A stretch of DNA of 64,000 bases. Source: Armatimonadota bacterium. GTDB taxonomy: Bacteria > Armatimonadota > Fimbriimonadia > Fimbriimonadales > Fimbriimonadaceae. Below, one piece after another: positions 1-8,950 of the stretch (its first letter is position 1; every line of letters begins with the position of its first letter). The translations under genes and the position numbers were made by a program. The notes below the pieces were generated by a model, which made no database searches, was not told the origin of the DNA, and saw only the letters and a list, made by a program, of their open reading frames with translations. Where the stretch lies: assembly GCA_020161505.1 (NCBI GenBank), contig JAIUNY010000001.1, positions 1 to 64,000 on the forward strand, written 5' to 3'.

Positions 1-351
1 TTTCTGATCAGCCTCATCCTTCTCGGGCAGACCGAATTGATTCCGAAGATTAAGAAGGTTCCGGCTCTGGAGCAGCGCCTTGCGGTGCGTCACCAGATCA
101 AACCTCTGGACATTTTGGAGACGGGCGAACTGATTTTGCACCGACTCCGCGTGGCGGGCTATACGGGTGAACACAGTCCCTTCACTCCGGAAGCGATCCA
201 CCACGTTCACAAGCTTTCCGGCGGTGCTCCGCGGGTCGTGATTCAGTTGGCGGACAACGCGATGCTGATGGCGATGGCCCGGGGTGAGAAGTCGGTAGAC
301 GGATTCCTGATCCATGAGATCGCCGAGGAGTTCGGGGGAGCAGCGGCATGA
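1..351 (+). CDS. ExeA/MshM-like AAA ATPase, 3' part (cut by window edge)
   Basis: The frame is open from base 1, so this is the last 116 residues of a longer protein. It opens with a sensor-1-like strand (LILLGQTEL), followed by an arginine-rich segment (PALEQRLAVRHQIKPLD) and the winged C-terminal lid (HRLRVAGY, then FTPEAIHHVHKLSGGAPR). That order is typical of ExeA/MshM-type AAA ATPases, which accompany secretin and type IV pilus systems and bind peptidoglycan or energise secretin assembly. The Walker motifs would lie upstream of the window. The next gene overlaps its stop by 4 bases (ATGA), so it is the first visible member of the pil operon. Family call is firm; exact role is inferred from context. 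Confidence 0.8.
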   Translation, partial: FLISLILLGQTELIPKIKKVPALEQRLAVRHQIKPLDILETGELILHRLRVAGYTGEHSPFTPEAIHHVHKLSGGAPRVVIQLADNAMLMAMARGEKSVDGFLIHEIAEEFGGAAA

Positions 352-818
352 ATTTGGCCGACGCCCTGCGACGCGTGCAGTCTGACCCGGCGGCAGCCGC
401 CGCTTTGGGAACCACTCCGGCTCAGCCGAAAGCGGCTCCTCAACCTGCCCCGCAGTACGTCGCTCCCGAACCGCCCGCGCCTCCGCAGCTCACGCCCCAA
501 CCGAGCACAAGTCCGGCCCCGGAGCCAGCGAGCCCCTACGTGACCGGCGGCAATGTCGTCCGACTGGAACTCTTCCTTTCGGCCGAGCAGATGTCGGGTC
601 TCTTCAAGGCGATCATGGCCGGTCAGCACACGGTGATGACCGCTCGCGAAGCCGCGGCTTATCTGCGCGTGAGCAAAGAGACGTTGATGAAGTACGCCGA
701 GGAAGGCGAGATTCCGGGCATCGTGATTGATGGTCGGTGGCGCTTCCCAAAGGCAAACCTGGACGAATGGCTGTCGCTTCAGCGATACGCCCAAGAGGAG
801 GTAGAGGATGCAGCTTAA
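348..818 (+). CDS. Pro-rich protein with excisionase-type helix-turn-helix domain
   Basis: The 156-residue protein has a short helical N-terminus, a Pro/Ala-rich linker (about residues 25-65) and a MerR/excisionase-type DNA-binding domain (about 95-143: MTAREAAAYLRVSKETLMKY, ending in a wing with GRWRFPKANLDEWL). Start ATG overlaps the ATPase stop by 4 bases, and its own end overlaps pilM by 11 bases, so it is translationally coupled to the pilus genes. A soluble DNA-binding domain inside a pilMNOPQ operon is unusual; it could regulate the operon or be an adaptor that reuses the fold. Function is not known. Confidence 0.75.
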   Translation: MNLADALRRVQSDPAAAAALGTTPAQPKAAPQPAPQYVAPEPPAPPQLTPQPSTSPAPEPASPYVTGGNVVRLELFLSAEQMSGLFKAIMAGQHTVMTAREAAAYLRVSKETLMKYAEEGEIPGIVIDGRWRFPKANLDEWLSLQRYAQEEVEDAA

Positions 819-1896
819 CCCGTTTAAGAAACCGAGCTTTGTCGGAGTGGATATCGGGCACAAGACGATCACCCTGGTGCAGATCGACAAGGTCGGCAAC
901 TCGGGATGGAAGATCACACGTGCCGGAAGCGTTCCGACCCCCACCGACAGCATCAAGGACGGCGTTGTTGCCGAGCCGGATGTTGTCGGGATTGCCATTA
1001 AGCAAGGCCTGAAAGACCTGAAGATCTCTGCGGGAGCGGCGATTGTCGGTGTTTCGGGCGGCTCGGTCATTGTACGAACGGTTCGCGTTCCTCAGATGAA
1101 CGAGCTGATGCTCCGCAAGTCGATCAAGTACGAGGCGGGTCGCTATGTGCCGAGTTCGATTGAAGATAGCTTCATCGAGTTCGAGATCATGGGCGAGGCC
1201 CCGGACAACCAGATGGACGTGCTCATCGTGGCGGCTCCGCGCGAAATCGTGCTGAGTCGCGTTCAGGCGTTGGAGCGTGCGGGATTGGAAGTCGATGTGG
1301 TGGACGTGGAAGCGTTCGCGATGTATCGCAGCTTGGTCGAGTCGGACGAGACCTCGATTCTCCATCAGATGACGATGGCGATGGTGGATATCGGATCGAC
1401 GACGACCACGGTCAGTGTAGTGAGCAAGGGAACATTTGCGATGACGCGAACGATTCCTCAGGCAGGACAAACCTGGACAGATGCTCTGAAGGCGTACTTC
1501 AAGCTGACCGACGAGCAAGCGGAAACGGGCAAGGCGCAGCTGAACCTGGCACCCTTGACCACGGATCAAGTGCTGGATAACCAGCCTCTGCGCGTGCTTC
1601 AACCGCACGTCGATGATTTGATTCGTGAGATTCGACGCTCGCTGAACTACTTCCAGGCACAGCAGACCGAGAGTGGTCAGCAAAACCCGGTGACTCACCT
1701 GGTGGTCTCGGGTGGCGGTGCGAAGCTCGCCGGTCTGGGCGACTACCTCAGCCACAAGCTGGGGATTCAGGTGTTCTGCATCGGCGTTTTGGATAACCCG
1801 AAGTTCACCTACCTCGGCACAGAAGAAGTCGGCAACGGCATTGACCTCGCGGTGGCCAGCGGCCTCGCGATGCGCGCGTTTGCCAAGGCGGGATAA
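808..1896 (+). CDS. pilM: Type IV pilus assembly protein PilM
   Basis: The 362-residue actin-like ATPase of the inner-membrane pilus platform binds the cytoplasmic tail of PilN. The actin-fold motifs are visible in order: phosphate-1 loop VGVDIGHKTITLVQ near residue 11, a second phosphate loop MVDIGSTTTTVSVV near 191, and a Gly-rich adenosine loop VVSGGGAKLAGLGDYL near 299. Length is normal for the family. Start ATG lies 11 bases inside the preceding gene and follows GGAGGTAGAGG, a strong ribosome site. Followed after 11 bases by pilN. Confidence 0.95.
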   Translation: MQLNPFKKPSFVGVDIGHKTITLVQIDKVGNSGWKITRAGSVPTPTDSIKDGVVAEPDVVGIAIKQGLKDLKISAGAAIVGVSGGSVIVRTVRVPQMNELMLRKSIKYEAGRYVPSSIEDSFIEFEIMGEAPDNQMDVLIVAAPREIVLSRVQALERAGLEVDVVDVEAFAMYRSLVESDETSILHQMTMAMVDIGSTTTTVSVVSKGTFAMTRTIPQAGQTWTDALKAYFKLTDEQAETGKAQLNLAPLTTDQVLDNQPLRVLQPHVDDLIREIRRSLNYFQAQQTESGQQNPVTHLVVSGGGAKLAGLGDYLSHKLGIQVFCIGVLDNPKFTYLGTEEVGNGIDLAVASGLAMRAFAKAG

Positions 1897-1907
1897 AGGA
1901 GAAGACG

Positions 1908-2504
1908 ATGCCTACGATTAACTTAATCAAGGAGCAACGGCTCGAAGCGCGAGCAGTGCAGCGCAAGCTGCAAGTCGCGATGATGTCGACGATGGGCGTC
2001 GGCGCGTTGAGTCTGCTTGCGACCACCTTCTTCCTCTTCGATGCCACCCGCCTGAACCTTCAGGCTTCGGCATTGGAGCAGAAGAAAGCCGAGCTTGAGC
2101 CAGTTTTGGCCGAGCTCCAGGCGAACACCGATGAGATCGAGAAGCTGAAGCCGCGTCTGGAGACGCTGGAAAAGGCGACGAAGGAATCGGAACGCTGGGA
2201 GCGGGTGCTGACTCACCTCACTCTGAACACCCCGCAACAAACGTGGTTGAGCAGCGTGAAAGCGTTCAAGCAAGACGCAACGACCCCAATGGTCTTGACC
2301 TTTAACGGTGTGAGCCTGACGCAGGAGGCGGTCGGTGAGTTTCAACTTCGGTTGGAGCAAGCCGCTGATCTCGAGAATGCGACGCTCAAGTTCACCCAGC
2401 CCAAGTTCTCCGACAAAGGACGCCAGTTTGAGTTTGAAATCTCGGCGGACCTTGTGGGAACCAAGGAAGAAGAAGAGGTCGCCCAGGAGGTTCAAACCCC
2501 ATGA
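1908..2504 (+). CDS. pilN: Type IV pilus assembly protein PilN
   Basis: The 198-residue bitopic inner-membrane protein starts MPTINLIKEQR, the conserved cytoplasmic PilN peptide (INLL-type) that docks to PilM. One membrane segment follows (about residues 25-45), then a coiled coil rich in Glu/Lys/Leu (about 50-105) and a periplasmic ferredoxin-like domain. Preceded by AAGGAG at good spacing. The stop overlaps pilO by 4 bases. Sequence identity in this family is low; the call rests on order, topology and the N-terminal peptide. Confidence 0.9.
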   Translation: MPTINLIKEQRLEARAVQRKLQVAMMSTMGVGALSLLATTFFLFDATRLNLQASALEQKKAELEPVLAELQANTDEIEKLKPRLETLEKATKESERWERVLTHLTLNTPQQTWLSSVKAFKQDATTPMVLTFNGVSLTQEAVGEFQLRLEQAADLENATLKFTQPKFSDKGRQFEFEISADLVGTKEEEEVAQEVQTP

Positions 2505-3238
2505 AGAACAACGATTCCATGAAGTCGGTTCTGCTGATGGCCCTGGCGGTCATTTTGGTGGGCGGCGGCTTGGCTTACTGGCAGTACGGCAATCGGTCGG
2601 CTGCTCAGGCCAAGGTCGATCAGCTCACGGCAGAGCTCCCGGATGCTGAACAGGTTCAGAACGATCTCCAGACCTCTCAAACCGAGCTGGAGGACTATCG
2701 ACTTCGCCTGACTCACCTCGAAAAGAGCCTTCCGAATACGGCCTACGTGCCGACGCTCTTGAAGGAACTGGAAACGGTTGGTCAGGAGAACTACTTGCAG
2801 ATCACGGGTGTTCGTCCGGTGTTTGCTCAACCGGGAACGGAAGAGGATGACACGGACTCCAGCTACCAAAAGCTGCAGATCGACATCACGGGTCAGGGCA
2901 CTTACCGCTCTGTGATGGATGTGGTCGCGGCCCTGCGGGTCTTCCCGAAGATTCTGACCATTGAAACAGTGGCACTCCAACCTCGGCAAGATATGCAGTC
3001 GAAAGGTCGGGAGCTTGATACGACGATCCGGTTGACCGCTTTCATCTTCAAAGAGAAGCTGGATATCGGTGAGTTGCCTCAGGATCCCAATGCTGAGGGT
3101 GGAATGACGTCTCCGGACGGCACATCCACTCCGGGCGACACGGCGGCTCCGGCCCCGTCGACAACGGAGAGTGCCTCGGCGAAACCCAAAGCCCAGACGG
3201 CATCGCTGAACGGTAACCCCACGGGAGGTTCTTTGTGA
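2501..3238 (+). CDS. pilO: Type IV pilus assembly protein PilO
   Basis: The 245-residue protein has a short cytoplasmic start, one membrane segment (about residues 9-27), a coiled coil (about 35-85) and a periplasmic domain (TAYVPTLLKELETVGQ onward) typical of PilO, the partner of PilN in the alignment complex. The tail after about residue 190 is Ser/Thr/Pro/Ala-rich and probably disordered, which is longer than usual. Overlaps both neighbours by 4 bases, so expression is coupled. Confidence 0.9.
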   Translation: MKNNDSMKSVLLMALAVILVGGGLAYWQYGNRSAAQAKVDQLTAELPDAEQVQNDLQTSQTELEDYRLRLTHLEKSLPNTAYVPTLLKELETVGQENYLQITGVRPVFAQPGTEEDDTDSSYQKLQIDITGQGTYRSVMDVVAALRVFPKILTIETVALQPRQDMQSKGRELDTTIRLTAFIFKEKLDIGELPQDPNAEGGMTSPDGTSTPGDTAAPAPSTTESASAKPKAQTASLNGNPTGGSL

Positions 3239-3969
3239 ATCAAGACAAGAAGAAACTGGCGGTTCTCGGCGTGCTTGTGCTCGTCGTGCTTGGGATCGGT
3301 GCCTTTACGATGATGGGCGGCTCTCCGGCTCCGGCACCGGTTGAAGAAACGGTGGCGGCGGAAGATCCGAATGCCGCAGGTGATGGCACGGGCGAAGGCC
3401 TTTCGGAAGACGGCACGGCGCCAGAAATGGTTCCAGTGCTCGACCCCGTGACGGGCGAGCCGGTGATCGACCCGGAAACGGGCGAGCCGAAGATGGAGCC
3501 GAAGAAGGATCCGAACAATTTGCTGGCGATGGTCGAGCTGCCTCAGCGCGATCCGTTCGCTCCCCCGGCTGGTGCGGTGGTGGACAATGCTCCTCCGCCA
3601 ACCCCGGCTCCGGTTGAGCCCCCGAAACCTCGGAACGAGCCCGCTCGTCCCGCAGGGAATCCGGATGGCTATGCCCCGATGGCTCCCCCGGCGATGCCGG
3701 GCAGCCTGGCCGGCGGCCCGATTGGCGGGGGCGATTCTGCGCCTGCTCTGACTCCTCAAGTTCCGCGTTACCGCATCAAGGGCGTGGTGATTGGGGCAAG
3801 GCCGCTCGCGGTCTTCGAAGATTCTGACGGAAATCAAAAGCTGGTCGGCCTCGGCGGATCGGTGGATGGTGAAACTACGGTGACGGGCATTGAAAAAGGC
3901 CGCGTCACGGTCAAGACAAACGGCAAGGAGAAAGTCCTTGTTCTGGAAGAGGAAGCACGCAATGACTAA
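3235..3969 (+). CDS. pilP: PilP/GspC-like pilus assembly protein
   Basis: The 244-residue protein has one N-terminal membrane segment (about residues 6-26, no lipobox), a long acidic then proline-rich linker, the PilP-type motif LPQRDPFAPP near residue 102, and a C-terminal beta domain (about 177-244: YRIKGVVIGARPLAVFEDSDG...) resembling the PilP/GspC HR domain that touches the secretin. In other species PilP is a lipoprotein; here it is anchored by a membrane helix. It overlaps pilQ by 8 bases. Position between pilO and pilQ supports the call. Confidence 0.8.
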   Translation: MNQDKKKLAVLGVLVLVVLGIGAFTMMGGSPAPAPVEETVAAEDPNAAGDGTGEGLSEDGTAPEMVPVLDPVTGEPVIDPETGEPKMEPKKDPNNLLAMVELPQRDPFAPPAGAVVDNAPPPTPAPVEPPKPRNEPARPAGNPDGYAPMAPPAMPGSLAGGPIGGGDSAPALTPQVPRYRIKGVVIGARPLAVFEDSDGNQKLVGLGGSVDGETTVTGIEKGRVTVKTNGKEKVLVLEEEARND

Positions 3970-6811
3970 CACACTCAAATGGGGTCTGTTCCTGGGGATG
4001 GTCGGCACCGCCGCCTTCGCTCAAGCGGATTCCGCTATCCGATCGGTGACGCACAAGTCGCTTACCGACGGCCGACAAGAGGTCATCGTGCGGGGGGACA
4101 ACTTGGCAGCGCCCAAGGTCATCCGCGTGGTGAGCAAATCCTCATATATCCTTGAGTTCGATGCCAATTTGCGCACGGACCGCGGATCGGTTCAGGTGAA
4201 TCGATCGGGCGTTTCGACGGTGCAATACGGTTGGTATTCGGCGCGACCGCCCAAGGTTCGAGTGGCTCTGCGTCTCACGCAAGATATCACTCCCGAACTG
4301 GGCAAGCGGGGCAACGACTGGATCATCACGTTTGGCGTGGCGACTCCCGTGGCCACAAAGGCTCCTGCCCCTGCGGCGAAGCCTGTGGTGAAGCCGACGG
4401 CCCAGCCTCTTCCGTTGAAGACCGATGGCGCTCCTGCCCTCGCGTACACCAACGACGCGCTTCCGATTCCGGGCGAGCCCGGTTCGGCGGATGCTCGGGT
4501 GAAGATGGAGGAGATGAAGGGTCGCTCGCGATCCACTGCCGCTTCGGAAGGTCGATTCGACTCCTCGATCTGGGGCGATGCTCCGATGGCGTCCTCGACG
4601 ACTACGGTGCGCGAAGTCCAAAAGGTGAAGAGCGACAGCGTTCTGAGCCCGGTGCCGACGGCGACGACCAAGGTTGCCTCAAACACGGTCACGGCGACGC
4701 AAGAAGCCGCTCCGTCACCGGCTCCTACCGCCGCGGGCATGGCTCAAATGGTCAGCCTCGACTTTGTCGGAACCGACATCATTCAGATTCTCAAGGCGCT
4801 CTCGATTCAGTCGAACGTCAACATCGTGGCTTCTCCGGAAGTCAGCCCGGCGGATAAGCCGGTGAAGTTGACCGTGTCGCTGAACCGAGTGAGCCTCGAC
4901 GATGCTCTGAGCTACATCACGGCGATCTCTGGCCTCCGCTATGCTCGCGTCGGCAACACGTATATCGTGACCCCGGCGGCGAACTTCAGCGAAGCCATGC
5001 GATCGGTGATGGAGCGCACGGGCAACAAGTACGACACCCGCGTGGTCAATCTGATCAGCGGTCAAGCCGAGAAGATCCGCGAAGCCGCGCTCAAGGCGAT
5101 GGCTCCGGCTGGACGAAACGGCTACTACGAGATCATCATCCCGACCGCAGGCAGCCTGCCGGGCGTGAATGTGACTCCGAACGCGACGGGTCAATCGGCC
5201 GATGGCGGCGCGGCTCCTCAAGCAGCTCCGACTCCGGCCCCGGCTCAGCCTTCGGGACGCACCTACTACCTGATGATCGTGGGCGATGCCACGCGACTCA
5301 ACGAGGTGGAAACCTACATCCGCGATCTGGATCGCCAAATCAGCCAATCCGGCGCGCTCAACCGTGTCGATGATCTGGCGACGGTGGTGATTCCGGTTCA
5401 AAGCGGTGAAACGGGACGCATCCGCACGATGCTCGACCGACTGATTATTGAGCACCCGCGTGCTTCGGAATTCACGATCAACGAGAGCATTCTCGAAGGT
5501 GCCGCCAAGGGCGATGTCCAAACCATGACTCTGCTCATGATTGGCCCCAAGGATGAAGTGCGCCGACTCGAGAGCTTCGCCAAGGCTCTGGACAAGGAAC
5601 TCTGCGCCGTGATTGGCAAGAGCTACGAAGCTGACCTTGCTGGCCTGGAAAAGGTGTTCGAAGTCGTCGAGCTGATGTACGTCGAGCCGAGCCTCGTCGA
5701 GCTGGATCTCAAGACCCGATTCAAGGGTGTTCAATTCAGCCTGATGCCGGACGCGGTCACCCCGGGAATCACGGGCAAGACCTCCAGCAGCGAAAGCAAC
5801 ACGGGAGCCACTGGTGAAGGTGGCGGCGGCGAAGGAGCTGCTGGCGACGGCGGCCAAGAGCAAAGCGGTCAAAGCACCTCTGAGGAGCGAACGATCACCG
5901 GTCGCGAGCCGATGCGAATCGTGCTCCGTGGCACCAAAACTCAGATCGAAGAGGCTAAGCGCTACATCGCTCTCATCGACGTGGCTCCGAAGCAGATTGC
6001 TCTGGAACTGCGAGTGATGGAACTGACGAAGGAAGAAGCTCTTCGCATCGGCATCGACTGGAATGCGATCACGGGTGGTCGTCTCTCGCCGATCCGTGTG
6101 AACCAAGGCCTGGGTGATCAACCGGCAACGTCTGGCACGATCAGCGGTGGCTATGAGTTCGATCCGAACAACAGTGTCAACTTCCTGGCGACGCTGGACA
6201 AGCTCAACTCGGGCCGCAACTTGATTGCTCGCCCCAACGCCCTGGTCAGCGACGGCCGCGAGACGAACCTGTTCGTCGGCGACACCGTCCGCTACATCAA
6301 GACGATCCAGTCGACTCAGAACGGTACGACGGTTGAAACCGACGAGGTTCAGGTCGGCGTGACGTTCAACATCAAGGCCCGCGTGGGTGGCAATGGCCAA
6401 ATCGCGCTGAGCTTGGATCAGAACTTCAGCATCCTCACTGGCTTCACGCCGGTGCCGGGTGGTGGACAGCTCCCGCAAACCAGCGACCGTCTGACGAACA
6501 TGTTCGTGAACATGCAAAGCGGCGAGACGATGGCGATCGGTGGCTTGATCCTGGACCAAGACCGCAAGCGGTTCAATGGCATCCCGCTTCTGAAGGATCT
6601 GCCGATCATCGGCCAGCTCTTCAGCCGCACGGATAACCAACGTGTCCGCACCGAGATCGTGTTCTTCCTGACCGCGAATCTCGTGGATGCGACGAATCGC
6701 AGCAATGCCGCGAGCCCTGGAGCCGCAGCAACTCGTGTGCCGGATCCGCTGGGCGACTATCAGCGCGACCGCGCGCCGAAGGGCAAGAAGGACGACCGGG
6801 CTCTCCGGTAA
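3962..6811 (+). CDS. pilQ: Type IV pilus secretin PilQ
   Basis: The outer-membrane secretin through which the pilus exits; 949 residues. A Sec signal peptide (ending TAAFAQA) is followed by an AMIN domain (about residues 25-125), a Pro/Ala linker, an STN/N0 domain (about 260-340: SLDFVGTDIIQILKALS), two N1-type repeats with Gly/Ser-rich inserts, and the C-terminal secretin domain (about 680-920), which ends with the conserved gate/lip region SGETMAIGGLILDQDRKR and PIIGQLFSR. An upstream in-frame start at 3890 would add 24 residues, but ATG 3962 gives a clean signal peptide. Followed by a terminator. Confidence 0.95.
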   Translation: MTNTLKWGLFLGMVGTAAFAQADSAIRSVTHKSLTDGRQEVIVRGDNLAAPKVIRVVSKSSYILEFDANLRTDRGSVQVNRSGVSTVQYGWYSARPPKVRVALRLTQDITPELGKRGNDWIITFGVATPVATKAPAPAAKPVVKPTAQPLPLKTDGAPALAYTNDALPIPGEPGSADARVKMEEMKGRSRSTAASEGRFDSSIWGDAPMASSTTTVREVQKVKSDSVLSPVPTATTKVASNTVTATQEAAPSPAPTAAGMAQMVSLDFVGTDIIQILKALSIQSNVNIVASPEVSPADKPVKLTVSLNRVSLDDALSYITAISGLRYARVGNTYIVTPAANFSEAMRSVMERTGNKYDTRVVNLISGQAEKIREAALKAMAPAGRNGYYEIIIPTAGSLPGVNVTPNATGQSADGGAAPQAAPTPAPAQPSGRTYYLMIVGDATRLNEVETYIRDLDRQISQSGALNRVDDLATVVIPVQSGETGRIRTMLDRLIIEHPRASEFTINESILEGAAKGDVQTMTLLMIGPKDEVRRLESFAKALDKELCAVIGKSYEADLAGLEKVFEVVELMYVEPSLVELDLKTRFKGVQFSLMPDAVTPGITGKTSSSESNTGATGEGGGGEGAAGDGGQEQSGQSTSEERTITGREPMRIVLRGTKTQIEEAKRYIALIDVAPKQIALELRVMELTKEEALRIGIDWNAITGGRLSPIRVNQGLGDQPATSGTISGGYEFDPNNSVNFLATLDKLNSGRNLIARPNALVSDGRETNLFVGDTVRYIKTIQSTQNGTTVETDEVQVGVTFNIKARVGGNGQIALSLDQNFSILTGFTPVPGGGQLPQTSDRLTNMFVNMQSGETMAIGGLILDQDRKRFNGIPLLKDLPIIGQLFSRTDNQRVRTEIVFFLTANLVDATNRSNAASPGAAATRVPDPLGDYQRDRAPKGKKDDRALR

Positions 6812-6838
6812 GTGCATCTCCTTCCTCTTCCGAGGGAA

Positions 6839-6878
6839 CTGGCCCGCTTGAGAAATCAAGCGGGCCAGCGTTTTGTTT
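6839..6878 (+). terminator. Rho-independent terminator after pilQ
   Basis: A perfect 13-bp stem (CTGGCCCGCTTGA with its complement) and a GAAA tetraloop lie 28 bases after the pilQ stop and are followed by CGTTTTGTTT. It sits between convergent genes, so it may also stop transcripts from the minus-strand permease gene ending at 6890. Confidence 0.9.
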
Positions 6879-6889
6879 GAGGGGGCAGT

Positions 6890-7984
6890 TTACGAGCGAC
6901 CGAGCTGTTGTCCGGCTGACGTAAGGGTGACTCGCTGGTCGTTTTCCTTGAGGAGACCGCGTCGCGAGGCTTCCTCGACGACATCACGCGTCCATTGGGG
7001 AGTCCATCCGAGTTCGCGGATGAGGTGGCTGAGCAGTGATTCTTCGGCCTCTCGGCTCGTGTTCGCATGAAGGGAGAGGTGGATCACCAGGGCTTCGATC
7101 GCGTGGTTCAGCTTGGTGGTCCGTTGGGCTTGGGCTTGCCAGAGGACTCCTCGTCTGGGTGCGGTGAGACTTGCGCTGACGAAGGCGATCCCCAGTACCG
7201 TCGCGATGAGCCCACTGATGCTGACATCGAAGAGCACCGCGAGCGCGGTGCCCAGCACGCTTGATCCGACCCCCACTGCAGCGGAGAGCTTGAGCATCTG
7301 TGGATAGGAGTCGGTGTAGAGCCGGGCAATGGCCGCGGGTGCGACGAGAAGCGCCACCGCGAGCACCGCTCCGATGGCGGTGAAGGCGGCGACACTCGTG
7401 ATGCTCACAATCGCCATGAGGCTGAAATGGAGAAGATCGGGGTTGAACCCGGAAAGCTTGGCGAGCGAGGGATCAAACGTGGCAAGGCGGAGTTCTTTGC
7501 CGAGGATCCTGAGGAAGAGGGCGGTGAGGCCGAAGGCAACTCCGAGCAGCCAGATTGATTGCGGGCCAAGATTGAGATTCCCGATCCGCCACGCATCAAA
7601 CGGGGCGAGAGTGAGATCTCCAAACAGGACGGCGTCGGTGTCGAGGTGGATGTTTCCGTAGCTGGCGGAAATCCAGAGCACGCCCAGGGCGAACATGGTC
7701 GGGAAGACGAGGCCGATGGCGGCGTCCTGCTTGATGCCCCGGGATCGGGAGAGGGTCTCGACGGCGAGAACAGTAAGGAGCCCGGCGAGTACGGCTCCGA
7801 CAAACGCCGGGCCGAGAGAGGGGCCTCCGGCGAGCAGGAATCCGGCAACTAGCCCGGGCAGAACGCTGTGGCTGATCGCATCGGCGAGCATGGCAATGCG
7901 CCGCAGAACCAGGAAAACTCCCGCGAGTGCACACGTGAGCCCGGCGAGAGCCGCGATCAGGAAGACCAGGGTCAGTGGGCTCAA
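6890..7984 (-). CDS. Metal ABC transporter permease with C-terminal winged-helix domain
   Basis: The 364-residue protein is an ABC-3 family permease for Mn, Zn or Fe(II). Residues 1-275 form the membrane domain, with the usual features LADAISHSVLPGLV near 33 and a Gly/Ala-rich end. The last 80 or so residues are soluble and read like a winged helix-turn-helix: a leucine-rich helix, LGWTPQWTRDVVEEASRRGL, then VTLTSAGQQL. This resembles the DNA-binding half of DtxR/MntR repressors, which are known fusions in some ABC-3 permeases. Its start overlaps the second permease by 4 bases (ATGA type). Confidence 0.85.
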   Translation of the reverse strand: MSPLTLVFLIAALAGLTCALAGVFLVLRRIAMLADAISHSVLPGLVAGFLLAGGPSLGPAFVGAVLAGLLTVLAVETLSRSRGIKQDAAIGLVFPTMFALGVLWISASYGNIHLDTDAVLFGDLTLAPFDAWRIGNLNLGPQSIWLLGVAFGLTALFLRILGKELRLATFDPSLAKLSGFNPDLLHFSLMAIVSITSVAAFTAIGAVLAVALLVAPAAIARLYTDSYPQMLKLSAAVGVGSSVLGTALAVLFDVSISGLIATVLGIAFVSASLTAPRRGVLWQAQAQRTTKLNHAIEALVIHLSLHANTSREAEESLLSHLIRELGWTPQWTRDVVEEASRRGLLKENDQRVTLTSAGQQLGRS

Positions 7985-8865
7985 CTCGCGCCTCCGGACT
8001 GGGATTTTTTGGCTCGCAATCTCCTGGGAACCACTCCCAGAGCCGTGCCGAAGAGCACCGAGGTCACAGCGCCGAGGGCAAGGATCACAACGATCATTGG
8101 TCCGGTGGGTGTGTTATCTCGCTGGATGGAGAGGATGCTCCCCGCGAAGGCTCCGGCTCCCCCGACGAGAGCGGAGAGGGTGATCATGACGGAGAGTCTT
8201 TGCGTCCATTGCCGGGCGATCACGGCCGGGGCGACGATCAGGGCGGAGACGAGAATCACGCCGACGCTCGAGATGCTCAGAGCGATCACCAGGATCATGA
8301 GGCCGGTTTGGATGAGTTCCACCCTCTCTGGCTTGAGGCCGGAAATCCGAGCAAGGGTGGGGTCAAAGGTGAGGACTTTCAGGCTGGGGGTGAGCGCGAT
8401 GGTGCCGACTAGTGCCACCGATCCGAGGATCGTCATGAGGATGACTTGCTCTTGTGTGAGCCCGGCGACTTGCCCAAAAAGGTACTTGTCGAGTCCCGCT
8501 TGATTGGCGGTAGGGCTCTTTTGGACAATGCTGAGCAGAACCGCTCCGAGGCCGAAAAAGCTTGTGAGAGTGACGGCAAAGCAAGTGTTCAGATCGGTTG
8601 GTGTGCGCTTGCTCAGCCAGGTCGCGAGAGAGACAGCGGCGATGCCGGTGACGGCAGCACCGAGCATGAGGAGGGCCGGGTTTCGGGATTCGGTGAGGAG
8701 GAAAGCGAGGGCAACCCCGGGAAGCGTCGCGTGGGCGAGGAGGTCGCCTACGAGGCTCTGTCGGCGAAGCACCGCGAAGACCCCGAGGACGCCGCAGGAG
8801 ATCCCCAGAATGAGGGTTCCAAGGAGAATCGTTCGGGTGGTGTAGTCGGTGAGGAGGGTTACCAT
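7981..8865 (-). CDS. Metal ABC transporter permease (ABC-3 family)
   Basis: The 294-residue integral membrane protein has about eight hydrophobic segments and the ABC-3 hallmark LVGDLLAHATLPGVALAFL near residue 38. With the adjacent permease it would form a heterodimeric channel energised by the ATPase at 9554-10294. The 5' side is unusual: instead of abutting the ATPase gene it follows 688 bp of repeats, so it may need its own promoter or depend on read-through. Confidence 0.88.
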   Translation of the reverse strand: MVTLLTDYTTRTILLGTLILGISCGVLGVFAVLRRQSLVGDLLAHATLPGVALAFLLTESRNPALLMLGAAVTGIAAVSLATWLSKRTPTDLNTCFAVTLTSFFGLGAVLLSIVQKSPTANQAGLDKYLFGQVAGLTQEQVILMTILGSVALVGTIALTPSLKVLTFDPTLARISGLKPERVELIQTGLMILVIALSISSVGVILVSALIVAPAVIARQWTQRLSVMITLSALVGGAGAFAGSILSIQRDNTPTGPMIVVILALGAVTSVLFGTALGVVPRRLRAKKSQSGGAS

Positions 8866-8950
8866 GCGACCTCCCTCTTGGCTTGAGACTCGGCACCGGA
8901 TGTCTGTAGGGTCGGGAAGGGGTTTGCTCTGGATCTAAGTTGGGTGGTTT

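Noticed and set aside
4715-6859. A 714-codon open frame on the minus strand opposite pilQ, and a 482-codon one opposite ubiD (32554-34002)
   Set aside because: Both are by-products of high GC and biased codon use in the real genes. Their translations are low-complexity, rich in Arg/His/Asp, and match no domain.
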